Assembly: GCA_013044415.1 (NCBI GenBank)
Contig: JABEUO010000150.1
Coordinates: 1 to 13,999, forward strand
Direction of reading: 5' to 3'
Source of the DNA: Acidimicrobiaceae bacterium
Lineage (GTDB): Bacteria > Actinomycetota > Acidimicrobiia > Acidimicrobiales > Acidimicrobiaceae
Length of the DNA: 13,999 bases
Shown here: piece after piece, positions 6,902 to 13,989 of the stretch
Layout: the number at the start of each line of letters is the position of its first letter
How positions within the stretch are numbered: the stretch's first letter is position 1
Position numbers and translations under genes: made by a program
Notes under the pieces: generated by a model
What the model was told of the DNA's origin: nothing
The model's database searches: none
Seen by the model: only the letters and a program-made list of their open reading frames with translations

Positions 6902-6994
6902 CCTTACAAATTTATCAACGTGACTTAGGTCTCTGTGTGTCAGTCAGTGAGTGAGACAAGGTCGTGTTGGGGACAGTACTGTATGGAGGGTCAA

Positions 6995-8548
6995 GTGACA
7001 CTTAAGCAAGGAAGTTCACCTAGCCAAGATGGTGTGGTGGAGTCGGATCGGCCAATTGGCCTGAGAAATGATCCGATATCGGTGGCGGTTAATCTCCGCC
7101 CATTTCAAGGTGAGAAGGCAAAGGAGCATTTCAAAACCACCGATCCTGGGGTTGACGTAACGCGTCTTCCCGTGATTGGCAAGTTTCTCGCCAGAGCGAT
7201 GAAGGACAGGAAGTTTCAGTTCCTACTCATTGTTCCCAACCAGATCATCTTCTGGATCGTTATCGCCGTTGGTATCTTTGGCGTAACGGATCCTGGACGG
7301 AACTTTGGTCCCGCGATTACCTGGTACCTCTGGTTCTGCCTCGTCTTTGTGATGATGGTTGTAGTCGGCAGGGCGTGGTGCTCGATGTGTCCATTCGGTG
7401 GATTCGGAGAATGGATCCAGAGGAAGACCTTCTTCAAGAGAACACAGAAGGCTTTGGGCCTCGGGCGTAAGGTACCCGAGTCTTGGGCCGGATATGGGCT
7501 GGTTATTTCGGTGGCGACCTTCATCTTGTTGACCTTCATCGAGGAGTACTTCAACATCGCAGGACCTGGAGCCCCGATAGCCACCTCCTTTATGGTTATT
7601 GGAATCGTGACAACGGCGCTGCTCTCCTTCTTAGTCTTTGAGCGCCGCAGTTTCTGCCGCTATATCTGCCCGCTTTCGTCGCTTATCGGCTCAGTCGGCT
7701 CGATGGGAATGGTCTCTGGATTCAGAACTCGCGATCGTGAGGTCTGCATGTCGTGTCAGACCAAGGACTGCATGCGTGGATCCGAAGACGGTTTTGGTTG
7801 CCCTTGGTATACCTGGCCCGGCAGTGCTGACTCGAATGCGCTATGCGGACTATGTTCCGAGTGCTACAAGTCCTGCCCTTCGGACAACATCGGACTTTTC
7901 GTTCAGGCCCCGCTCACTTCGGTTATCCAACCCGTCAAGCGCAGGTTGGATATTGGAATCGCAGTTGCCGCCCTCTTCGGACTGGTTTTCTATCAGCAGT
8001 ACAACGCATTGGGATGGTATGGAACCATCGATAACAAGCTCAATTCGATCCTTCATTGGCCACACTATCCCGACCCAGTGGCCTATCTGGGTGGCATTAC
8101 GCTAGGCGCCCTCGCAGTCTGGGCCCTTACGATGCTTGTTAGGGCGATCGCAAAGCCTTTGGCCGGTTCTTCGTCTAAGTCGAGCTGGTTTACTACCATC
8201 GCCTACGCACTTATCCCGATCACCGGCGCAGACTACTTCTCACGCCAGCTTCCTAAGTTCTTCAAGCACGTGACTAGGGTTGGGTCTGCGATTGTTCATC
8301 CCCTTGGGATGCACCCCGGAATCTACAATACGAGGCTTCTCAGCAACCCTTCGATTGTCTCGGTTCAGCTTGCAGTGATGGGCCTCGGCACCGCCGCTAG
8401 CCTCTATGCCGCATACCGGATCTCCCAGAGAGACCTTGGGCCACAGTCGAGCCGCCCCAGGGCCGTCGTTACGGCGACTCTCGTAATGGTCTTTGCCATA
8501 AGCGTGCTTGCGGCAATCGTCTATATGCCGATGCACGCAGCGTCGTAG
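6995..8548 (+). CDS. NapH/NosR-like membrane polyferredoxin (4Fe-4S binding)
   Basis: A 517-residue membrane iron-sulfur protein. Hydrophobic helices are near 76-96, 108-126, 165-185, 196-215, 318-335, 363-383, 455-473 and 491-511. The NapH/NosR/CcoG-type motifs are present: AWCSMCPFGGFGEW (C129, C132) and FCRYICPLSSL (C221, C225). They are followed by C251xxC254xxxxC259 with C269, and by the ferredoxin motif CGLCSECYKSCP (C284, C287, C290, C294). Such proteins pass electrons between the quinone pool and soluble redox partners. The N-terminal 70 and C-terminal 200 residues go beyond minimal NapH. The start is uncertain: GTG 6995 has GGAGG with a 5-base spacer; ATG 6983 and GTG 6935 are in-frame alternatives. 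It is followed after 55 bases by the fusion oxidoreductase and is probably co-transcribed with it. Confidence 0.88.
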   Translation: MTLKQGSSPSQDGVVESDRPIGLRNDPISVAVNLRPFQGEKAKEHFKTTDPGVDVTRLPVIGKFLARAMKDRKFQFLLIVPNQIIFWIVIAVGIFGVTDPGRNFGPAITWYLWFCLVFVMMVVVGRAWCSMCPFGGFGEWIQRKTFFKRTQKALGLGRKVPESWAGYGLVISVATFILLTFIEEYFNIAGPGAPIATSFMVIGIVTTALLSFLVFERRSFCRYICPLSSLIGSVGSMGMVSGFRTRDREVCMSCQTKDCMRGSEDGFGCPWYTWPGSADSNALCGLCSECYKSCPSDNIGLFVQAPLTSVIQPVKRRLDIGIAVAALFGLVFYQQYNALGWYGTIDNKLNSILHWPHYPDPVAYLGGITLGALAVWALTMLVRAIAKPLAGSSSKSSWFTTIAYALIPITGADYFSRQLPKFFKHVTRVGSAIVHPLGMHPGIYNTRLLSNPSIVSVQLAVMGLGTAASLYAAYRISQRDLGPQSSRPRAVVTATLVMVFAISVLAAIVYMPMHAAS

Positions 8549-8603
8549 CTAGATCTGTACAAGGCAAGCAAGTTTCTGATAAGAGAAGATTTGGAGTTTT
8601 GAA

Positions 8604-10757
8604 ATGACAGTCATAGGAGAGCGCACAAGCTCGCAAGGCAAGGGCCAGGTTTTGGATCGGCCGGTAGTGCACGTGCTGCACGATCGCTGCGCAGGTTGCC
8701 AGGAATGTATAGTCCGGTGCCCAACGGAGGCGTTGTCACTGGATCCGGATAATTGGATCGCAAAGGCAAACCAGGACCTCTGTGTTGGATGCAGGCAATG
8801 CCAGCGGACCTGTCCATTTAGCGCAATAGTCATCGAAGGCCCGATGATGACCACGCAAGGTCTGGTGCCCTCGGATCTCTTTCCCGAAGATCTGCTTGAG
8901 TCTTCGCACGAAGTCCGCCAGGGCTTCGCAACCTTGGAGGAGGCGCAGATCGAAGCGGCGAGGTGCATATCTTGCCCGGATCCGACGTGTGTGCGAGGAT
9001 GTCCGACGCACAACAATATCCCTGAGTTCATCAAGGCAATAGTCGATGGAGACCTCCAACACGGGCGTGAAATACTCTCTTTGACCAGTTGTATGCCCGG
9101 GGCTTGCTCCAGGGTCTGCGATTGGCAGACTCAGTGCGAGGGTTCTTGTACCTGGTCTCTGGCTGGTGGGCGTGGCGTTGCGGTCGGACGCCTAGAGCGC
9201 TTCATCGCCGACAATACCGAACCAGTACCGGTAGTCCCAGCTGCCGACGCCGGAGTTTCCGTAGCGGTGGTAGGGGCGGGTCCTGCTGGACTTGGTGCGG
9301 CTTACGAACTAGCAAAGTCCGGAGCAAAGGTAACGGTCTTCGAGGCCGACGAGGAAGCCGGCGGAGTCATGCGTTGGGGAATCCCAGCCTATGTTCTGCC
9401 AAACTCGGCATGGCATCCTACCGTAGACGCGTTGAGTGCTGCTGGGGTCGAGTTCCGCTATTCAACCAAGATCGAGACCGAGACTTGGCGCTCGTTATAT
9501 GCGGACTTCGATGGAGTGGTGATTTCCGCCGGGGCAACGGCTCCGATAGTTCCGAGGATCCCTGGTGTAGAACTTGGTGGAGTAGTCGACGCCAGTCACT
9601 TCTTGGATCAAGGGAAGGCACAACTCCTTGGGACCCCCCACGGCATCGAACTTGCAGGCAAGAAGGTCCTCGTTCTTGGAGCGGGTAACACCGCTATGGA
9701 CGTAGCTAGGACGGTGCTTCGCCTAGGTGGAACATCGATCTGTATCGACTGGATGGACGAGAGATTCTCAAGAGCGAGGAAGGACGAGATCGCCGAGGCA
9801 CGCCATGAAGGTGTCCAGGTCGACTTCTGCCGGACGGTTACCCGACTTGTTGGTGACGAGAACGCAAAGGTTCGTTCGGCGGTCATCTGCGAGACCAGCC
9901 AGTCTGATGCGCTTTCGGTTCCGAAGCTGGACGAGGCGAAGACCTATTCGGTCGACGTCGATATGGTAGTTCTGGCTATGGGTTACCGAATCGATCCGGG
10001 CTGGACAAAGGTGTCGGGTGATGTCAAGTTTGGGTCACTTCCTACATTTACCGGTGTTCCCGATCGCCGCTGGCTCGCTAGCGGTGTCTACGCAGGAAGC
10101 CCGAAGCTCGCACAGCTAGCTTCGGATAGGGAGAGGGTCCGACTCGACTCCGCCTTCCAGGTAGCTGACCGCGTCTGGTCCGTAGGCGACGCGAGGATTG
10201 GCCCATCTACGGTGGTTACCGCAATGGCCCAGGGCATGAGCGCTGCTAGGGGTGTCGTCTCCCAGCTCGCTAACAGGGCGCCGGTGTCTCCGGAGAATCC
10301 GGCGTACATTGAAGCCCCCGCCATGCAGTCGGCAGTGTTGGTCTATGAATCAAACGGTGGAAATACCAAAGCCGCCGCAGAGGCGATTGCCGTCGAGCTG
10401 AGGCGTCACGGATATGCCACCCAGGTTGTCTCGACCAAGATGGCGCGGTCGAACGATATCATGGGGGCTGACCTAGTGGTCTTTGGCGCTTGGGTCGAGG
10501 GTCTAGTGGTAGCCAAGGTGCACCCAGCGAAGAACGCAATGAGGTTCATCGACTCTCTACCACCCCTTCATGGCAAGACCGTCGCTAGCTTTGTTACCTT
10601 TGCAGTTAGCTATCGCGGGGCTAAGGACGAACTCGCCCTGGCATTTGTAAACAAGGGTGCGTCGATTGTCGCTTCGGCCGGAATCTCATCCAAGGATATC
10701 TTGGAAGGATCGAAGGCGTTTGCGAGGACCGTCGCCCGTTCATTAGTAACTGCGTAA
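8604..10757 (+). CDS. Ferredoxin - GltD/NfnB-like FAD oxidoreductase - flavodoxin fusion protein
   Basis: A 717-residue cytoplasmic protein with three redox modules. Residues about 20-80 form a 2[4Fe-4S] ferredoxin (C29-C32-C35-C39 and C60-C63-C66-C70). Residues about 105-560 form a glutamate-synthase-small-subunit/NfnB-like flavoenzyme. It has the cysteine-rich start ARCISCPDPTCVRGCP (C121, C124, C129, C133) plus C163, C168, C172, C178 and C182, the FAD motif VAVVGAGPAGLGAA (221-234), the nucleotide motif VLVLGAGNTAMDVA (355-368), and the C-terminal FAD motif VWSVGDA (524-530). Residues about 576-717 form a flavodoxin-like domain with the FMN phosphate loop ESNGGNTKAAAEAI. The usual NADPH-binding YRR after the second nucleotide fold is replaced by DWMDE. 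ATG 8604 has GGAG with a 7-base spacer. Likely role: electron exchange between NAD(P)H, ferredoxin/flavodoxin and the membrane partner upstream; no substrate can be assigned. Confidence 0.9.
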   Translation: MTVIGERTSSQGKGQVLDRPVVHVLHDRCAGCQECIVRCPTEALSLDPDNWIAKANQDLCVGCRQCQRTCPFSAIVIEGPMMTTQGLVPSDLFPEDLLESSHEVRQGFATLEEAQIEAARCISCPDPTCVRGCPTHNNIPEFIKAIVDGDLQHGREILSLTSCMPGACSRVCDWQTQCEGSCTWSLAGGRGVAVGRLERFIADNTEPVPVVPAADAGVSVAVVGAGPAGLGAAYELAKSGAKVTVFEADEEAGGVMRWGIPAYVLPNSAWHPTVDALSAAGVEFRYSTKIETETWRSLYADFDGVVISAGATAPIVPRIPGVELGGVVDASHFLDQGKAQLLGTPHGIELAGKKVLVLGAGNTAMDVARTVLRLGGTSICIDWMDERFSRARKDEIAEARHEGVQVDFCRTVTRLVGDENAKVRSAVICETSQSDALSVPKLDEAKTYSVDVDMVVLAMGYRIDPGWTKVSGDVKFGSLPTFTGVPDRRWLASGVYAGSPKLAQLASDRERVRLDSAFQVADRVWSVGDARIGPSTVVTAMAQGMSAARGVVSQLANRAPVSPENPAYIEAPAMQSAVLVYESNGGNTKAAAEAIAVELRRHGYATQVVSTKMARSNDIMGADLVVFGAWVEGLVVAKVHPAKNAMRFIDSLPPLHGKTVASFVTFAVSYRGAKDELALAFVNKGASIVASAGISSKDILEGSKAFARTVARSLVTA

Positions 10758-10787
10758 AAGCAGATCTAGATATCTCCAACACGTCCC

Positions 10788-10829
10788 AGGTCGGCGGGTT
10801 TAGGCTTTCGAGGCTAGACCCGTCGACCT
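10788..10829 (+). terminator. Hairpin terminator after the iron-sulfur gene pair
   Basis: Left arm 10788-10803 pairs with right arm 10814-10829 over 16 base pairs, including two G-U pairs, around a 10-base loop. It starts 30 bases after the stop at 10757. The T-run is poor (only GTTTA about 7 bases on), as is common in actinobacterial terminators. Confidence 0.7.
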
Positions 10830-11050
10830 ACTCCTGTTTAGAGAGCCTTTCTGACCTGTATTCCGGATAGCTCAAGGTGCTGTGCCGCCCGGTAGCTCCG
10901 GCGAGTCATTGGAGGCAAACTGCCTAGTGCAAATTAAACGGTGACACCGCCTAAATTCGCTGACTCCGTCTAAATGATCATCGGTCAGGTCCACGGGTGG
11001 CGCGGTAGGTCTGCTATCTTCAACGGCACCGATAAAAAGGAGAGAGTTAG
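10830..11050. other. Noncoding stretch after the terminator, with short repeats
   Basis: No protein-coding gene is credible here. It contains the palindrome CGGTG-A-CACCG (10939-10949) and an imperfect direct repeat CCG[CT]CTAAAT at 10947-10956 and 10966-10975. An AT-rich patch with AAGGAG precedes the small ORF that follows. I see no tRNA or other known RNA. Confidence 0.5.
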
Positions 11051-11179
11051 TTGAGGCTAGGCGACGATACAACAGGTCGTGTGGAATCGCTATTTGCTGC
11101 GCCTTTATACGCCGTTCGAACTGAGGCCCCTAAGCCGCAGTCACTTCGATTTCAGTTGGCTAAAAGCTGGCCAGTCTGA
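11051..11179 (+). CDS. Possible small protein of 42 residues, unknown function
   Basis: A short ORF with a TTG start and TGA stop, placed after a good Shine-Dalgarno (AAGGAG, 8-base spacer). The product begins MRLGDDTTGRVESLFAAPLY, is basic overall, and has no cysteine, signal peptide or membrane segment. I recognise no family. It lies between the hairpin terminator and the convergent HTH/Clp-N gene. The only support is the ribosome site and an uninterrupted frame, so it may be spurious. Confidence 0.25.
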   Translation: MRLGDDTTGRVESLFAAPLYAVRTEAPKPQSLRFQLAKSWPV

Positions 11180-11266
11180 CGAACATATTTACCGGTCGAG
11201 TCTGGACTCAGAACAACCCACTTGCCGCTCAGTCCTGTTACGCCCCTATCGGCTGGCTGAAAGGGA

Positions 11267-12025
11267 CTATGTGGTTGGTGGCGCACCCTGTTGACGCTTA
11301 GCTTGAAGCTGCGAATCGGCCACCTCCACCTCTATCGCTTTCTCTATCACGTCAGCCTGTAGTCCTATTTTTGCCAATCCTTCTTGGGCGATTCCGTCGG
11401 TGGAAGCCGCCCCGAGGAGCAGGTGTTCGGTGCCGATATAGTTGTGTCCGAGGTGTAGAGCCGCCCTCAGCGCTTGTTTGAACGCTTCACGGCAGGCCTG
11501 AGTGTAATGAAGTCCCCACAGAGTTTCGATGTTGGGATCGTCTAAGGTGGTCGCCGGACCCACGCCGAGGGCTTGGTAAATCTGGGAATCGCTTACCCCC
11601 AGTCGGGTTAGCGCTCGGGCCGCTAGACCTTCTGGGTCAACAATGGTTCCAGCTACAAGATGGTGGGCGTCGATAGCGTAGTGGCCGCCTGCCTCGGCAA
11701 GCTTTCCTGCCGCGGCGACTGAAATTCTGGCGCGCGGGGTGAAACGTGAGAATGCCCGGCTCTTGGGGAGTAGTGGTTCGTCACGGATTGCGAACCGCTT
11801 TTGGGCCGCCTGCTTAGTGACTCCCATTGCGTTACCGATTTGGCTCCAGGAGGCGCCGGAGACTCTGGCTTGGTCGACGAAGTGGCCGATTAGCGAATCA
11901 GCCTGATCGTTAAGTTCCTGGGCAACTAAAACGGCGTCACTAAGGTGATCTAGTGAAACACCATCCGGTTTGAGGGATTTAACGTAGCCGATGAGATTGT
12001 CTAGTGGCGGGGGCGAAGTAGTCAT
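11267..12025 (-). CDS. HTH - Clp N-terminal (ClpC-type R-domain) protein, putative DNA-binding regulator
   Basis: A 252-residue soluble protein. A helix-turn-helix is visible at 59-78 (SWSQIGNAMGVTKQAAQKRF). Residues about 95-155 and 174-233 form two Clp N-terminal repeats; the second has the typical HLGHNYIGTEHLLLGAA (191-207). There is no AAA+ ATPase, so this is not an unfoldase. ClpC N-domains bind adaptors and substrates, so a transcription factor using such a domain as sensor or interaction module is plausible. Similar stand-alone actinobacterial proteins are usually annotated only as Clp N-terminal domain proteins. An in-frame TGA lies two codons before the ATG, which fixes the start. 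No Shine-Dalgarno is present, and the promoter spacing suggests a leaderless mRNA. It is transcribed alone. Confidence 0.85.
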   Translation of the reverse strand: MTTSPPPLDNLIGYVKSLKPDGVSLDHLSDAVLVAQELNDQADSLIGHFVDQARVSGASWSQIGNAMGVTKQAAQKRFAIRDEPLLPKSRAFSRFTPRARISVAAAGKLAEAGGHYAIDAHHLVAGTIVDPEGLAARALTRLGVSDSQIYQALGVGPATTLDDPNIETLWGLHYTQACREAFKQALRAALHLGHNYIGTEHLLLGAASTDGIAQEGLAKIGLQADVIEKAIEVEVADSQLQAKRQQGAPPTT

Positions 12026-12031
12026 GCGTCA

Positions 12032-12060
12032 ATATTAGGTTGTCGACACTGAAGAGTCAA
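12032..12060 (-). promoter_or_regulatory. Promoter of the HTH/Clp-N gene, giving an apparently leaderless transcript
   Basis: On the minus strand the -35 is TTGACT (12055-12060), then a 17-base spacer, then the -10 TAATAT (12032-12037). Six bases separate the -10 from the A of the ATG at 12025, which is therefore the expected transcription start. The absence of any ribosome-binding sequence agrees with this. Confidence 0.65.
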
Positions 12061-12075
12061 CATAGAGTTGACTCT
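12053..12075. promoter_or_regulatory. Perfect palindromic operator over the -35 box
   Basis: AGAGTCAAC (12053-12061) and GTTGACTCT (12067-12075) are perfect 9-bp inverted arms with a 5-base spacer. The -35 hexamer of the HTH/Clp-N gene lies inside one arm. A dimeric repressor bound here would block RNA polymerase. The nearby gene encodes an HTH protein, so autoregulation is the simplest reading. Confidence 0.7.
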
Positions 12076-12345
12076 GACTTGAAATGCCATGGCTGGCTGC
12101 GGAAATCGACACATTAAATAGATGACCGTTTGAATAGATGACTATTCAGATAGCTGAAAGGTCAGGAGGGATTCTTCCTTTGGGACAATGCAGGTTACCG
12201 AAGGTGCCAACTGGCTCATCCAATGAGGGCGACGGTTTCCGACCTAAAAAGACCCGCCCCCATCGAACCACTTGTTATGCCTGAAGTATCAAAACCTTCA
12301 CGAATTATAGGAACAGGAGGTCGACAGATTGCATTAAGTGGGTGC
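12076..12345. other. Noncoding interval between the HTH/Clp-N gene and the LCP gene
   Basis: No credible ORF. Direct repeat AATAGATGAC occurs at 12117-12126 and 12133-12142, and GAATA-N6-TATTC follows at 12132-12147. Segment 12159-12245 could fold: AGGTC (12159-12163) pairs with GACCT (12241-12245) and encloses the stem CTCAT-CCA-ATGAG (12215-12227). It matches no RNA family I recognise. No clear terminator for the LCP gene is seen. Confidence 0.5.
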
Positions 12346-13872
12346 TTAAGCCGGGCACGCCCTGGGGTCCCAAGGTTTTAGCGGGTTTTTGGCGGTAGTA
12401 GAAGCGACGGTGATCGGGATCGTCGTCGCAGTCGAACCCGTTTGGGTGGTCGCTACCGAGGTAGTCGAGGGCGTCTGGCTAGAGGATGCAGACGCAGAAC
12501 TGTTGTAGACGGTCAACTGGTTTCCAGTTATTACCTCGACCTTAGCGCCAGAGATCGTCGGTGCTTGGCCCATGATGATCGAACCCGACATCGTCGATTT
12601 TAGAGCGAGGGCCTCAGGGAGAAACCCGGGCTCATACCTAATGATCGTTTCAGAAGGCGTGGAAAGTACGGGAGCATTTCCGACTTGGGCGATCGGATAT
12701 CCATCCGCCTTTAGGGTGCTTGCGACCGTACTCGCCTGATTGGCTATTCCGCTTCCATTTAGCACCGCCACCGGCGATTTGTTCGTCTTTGAGGGTTGAG
12801 TGCCCTGGCCGTTTAGGAAGCTATTTATTACTTGGGAGTCTTGTGGCTCGGTTGGGAAAACGACGTCACCATAGTTGGCACCCTTGTAAACGTAGTTGTT
12901 GACCAATTCGACGGGAAGGGTCAGACTGGAGATGGTCGAGGGGTTGATATGACGAAACTTTGACGCGAGACCCAGCATGTCTGAAATGGTAAAACCGCTG
13001 TCAACCTGGAGGTAGGGGACAATTGCCGAGACTATCGAGTTGAGGGTGAAGGGATTAGAGATACCCTTCTGTTTTACCTCCGTCGCTAGGACCTTTAAGA
13101 ATTCGTGGTCCCTCCTTATCCGGCTGAGGTCTCCGAGTGGATCCTCTATCCAGACGCCATTCTGCTGGTAGTACAAGTGCCTGGCCCTAACTACTTGCAG
13201 GGCTTGAAAGCCGTTCAACTGGAGGCAGCCAGTTGTTGTGACGTTTAGCCCGGAATAGGCATCCTTTACGGGCATTGGGAAGTACATTTTGATCCCGCCA
13301 AGCGCTTGGACGACCTTTTGGAAGGTATCGAAGTTCAATTCGACAAAGTGCTGTATGGGGATACCCAGGTCCTGCTGGATGGTTTTAACTAACTGAGACG
13401 GCGAGACATTTAGGGCGTCATCGACTCGATTGGAACTGTGACTATTCGGGATCGGGACGAAAAGGTCCCTCGGGATCGAAAGTAGAGTCACCTTGAGGGT
13501 CTTGGGGTCGAAGTGGGCGATCATAGTTACGTCGCTGCGAGCTCCGCCGACCTGAGAAGCGCTTCCAAAATACTGCGCCTGTTTTCCATTTAGTGCGGCT
13601 CGAGAGTTCGATCCAACGAGGAGAATATTTATGGGTTGTAGCGAGTTGGTGTTTGTCGTCAGATTGGAGACATTGAGTTTTTTGATTCGACCGTAGAGAT
13701 TGAACCCGTAATATACGACTCCACCTGCCAACAAGACAATTATCAGAAACAGTACGAGCGCTGATCTTCGGGTCTTTTGACCAAGCGTCAGCTTCGGTTT
13801 ACGGATTCGATGACGCCGGCTTTTACGTCCTTTGACCTCATCCTGGCTTGGAATCCTCTCATCCCCGATCAT
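12346..13872 (-). CDS. LytR-CpsA-Psr (LCP) family cell-wall glycopolymer ligase with LytR_C domain
   Basis: A 508-residue membrane-anchored protein. A basic cytoplasmic tail (RKSRRHRIRKPK, 16-27) precedes one transmembrane helix (about 38-57), so the rest is outside. The LCP domain spans about 80-270, with INILLVGSNSR (81-91), RSD at 112-114, LLSIPRDLFVP (130-140), NRVDDAL (148-154), RARH (229-232) and SRIRRDHEFLK (250-260). These arginines and aspartates bind the polyprenyl pyrophosphate and Mg2+. A LytR_C domain follows at about 365-455, then a Ser/Thr-rich tail (457-495) ending in WDPRACPA. The family transfers glycopolymers such as arabinogalactan or teichoic-acid-like chains from lipid carriers to peptidoglycan; the acceptor here is unknown. 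Cysteines C216 and C506 could form a disulfide. ATG 13872 is the first possible start (in-frame TGA upstream), with a weak ribosome site. Confidence 0.93.
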   Translation of the reverse strand: MIGDERIPSQDEVKGRKSRRHRIRKPKLTLGQKTRRSALVLFLIIVLLAGGVVYYGFNLYGRIKKLNVSNLTTNTNSLQPINILLVGSNSRAALNGKQAQYFGSASQVGGARSDVTMIAHFDPKTLKVTLLSIPRDLFVPIPNSHSSNRVDDALNVSPSQLVKTIQQDLGIPIQHFVELNFDTFQKVVQALGGIKMYFPMPVKDAYSGLNVTTTGCLQLNGFQALQVVRARHLYYQQNGVWIEDPLGDLSRIRRDHEFLKVLATEVKQKGISNPFTLNSIVSAIVPYLQVDSGFTISDMLGLASKFRHINPSTISSLTLPVELVNNYVYKGANYGDVVFPTEPQDSQVINSFLNGQGTQPSKTNKSPVAVLNGSGIANQASTVASTLKADGYPIAQVGNAPVLSTPSETIIRYEPGFLPEALALKSTMSGSIIMGQAPTISGAKVEVITGNQLTVYNSSASASSSQTPSTTSVATTQTGSTATTIPITVASTTAKNPLKPWDPRACPA

Positions 13873-13931
13873 TTGATATGACAGTTCCCCTCAAATATGC
13901 GCGGTCGGTACTATTCGACAGTAATAGGATC

Positions 13932-13941
13932 TTCTATAGAA
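13932..13941. repeat. Palindrome TTCTATAGAA upstream of the LCP gene
   Basis: A perfect 10-bp palindrome about 60 bases upstream of the LCP start, in the interval shared with a possible divergent gene. It may be an operator or chance. Confidence 0.3.
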
Positions 13942-13989
13942 AACCGTGAAGTAGGTCCAGAGAGGTCTACACGGCACAAGGAGAATAGT

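Larger units (their letters stand above)
6621..6994. other. Long noncoding interval between arsR and the iron-sulfur gene pair
   Basis: About 370 bases without a credible gene. It holds a tight inverted repeat (6671-6685), two hairpin-forming segments (6730-6769 and 6835-6866), a second operator-like motif (6887-6901), and ATCAA motifs at 6711-6715 and 6914-6918. I recognise no known riboswitch class. A weak forward promoter could be TTGGTT (6881-6886) with TACAAA (6905-6910). The length is unusual for two simple divergent promoters. Confidence 0.6.

Noticed and set aside
6737..6928. Plus-strand ORF of 63 codons in the intergenic region
   Set aside because: No ribosome site, and it covers hairpins and operator-like repeats; noncoding is the better reading.
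9089..9688. Plus-strand ORF of 199 codons inside the fusion oxidoreductase gene
   Set aside because: It is another frame of a real gene, extremely rich in Arg, Ser, Trp and Gly, as expected for a frame shadow.
11079..11294. Plus-strand ORF of 71 codons near the 3' end of the HTH/Clp-N gene
   Set aside because: No ribosome site and overlap with the end of a real gene on the other strand; the product has no recognisable features.
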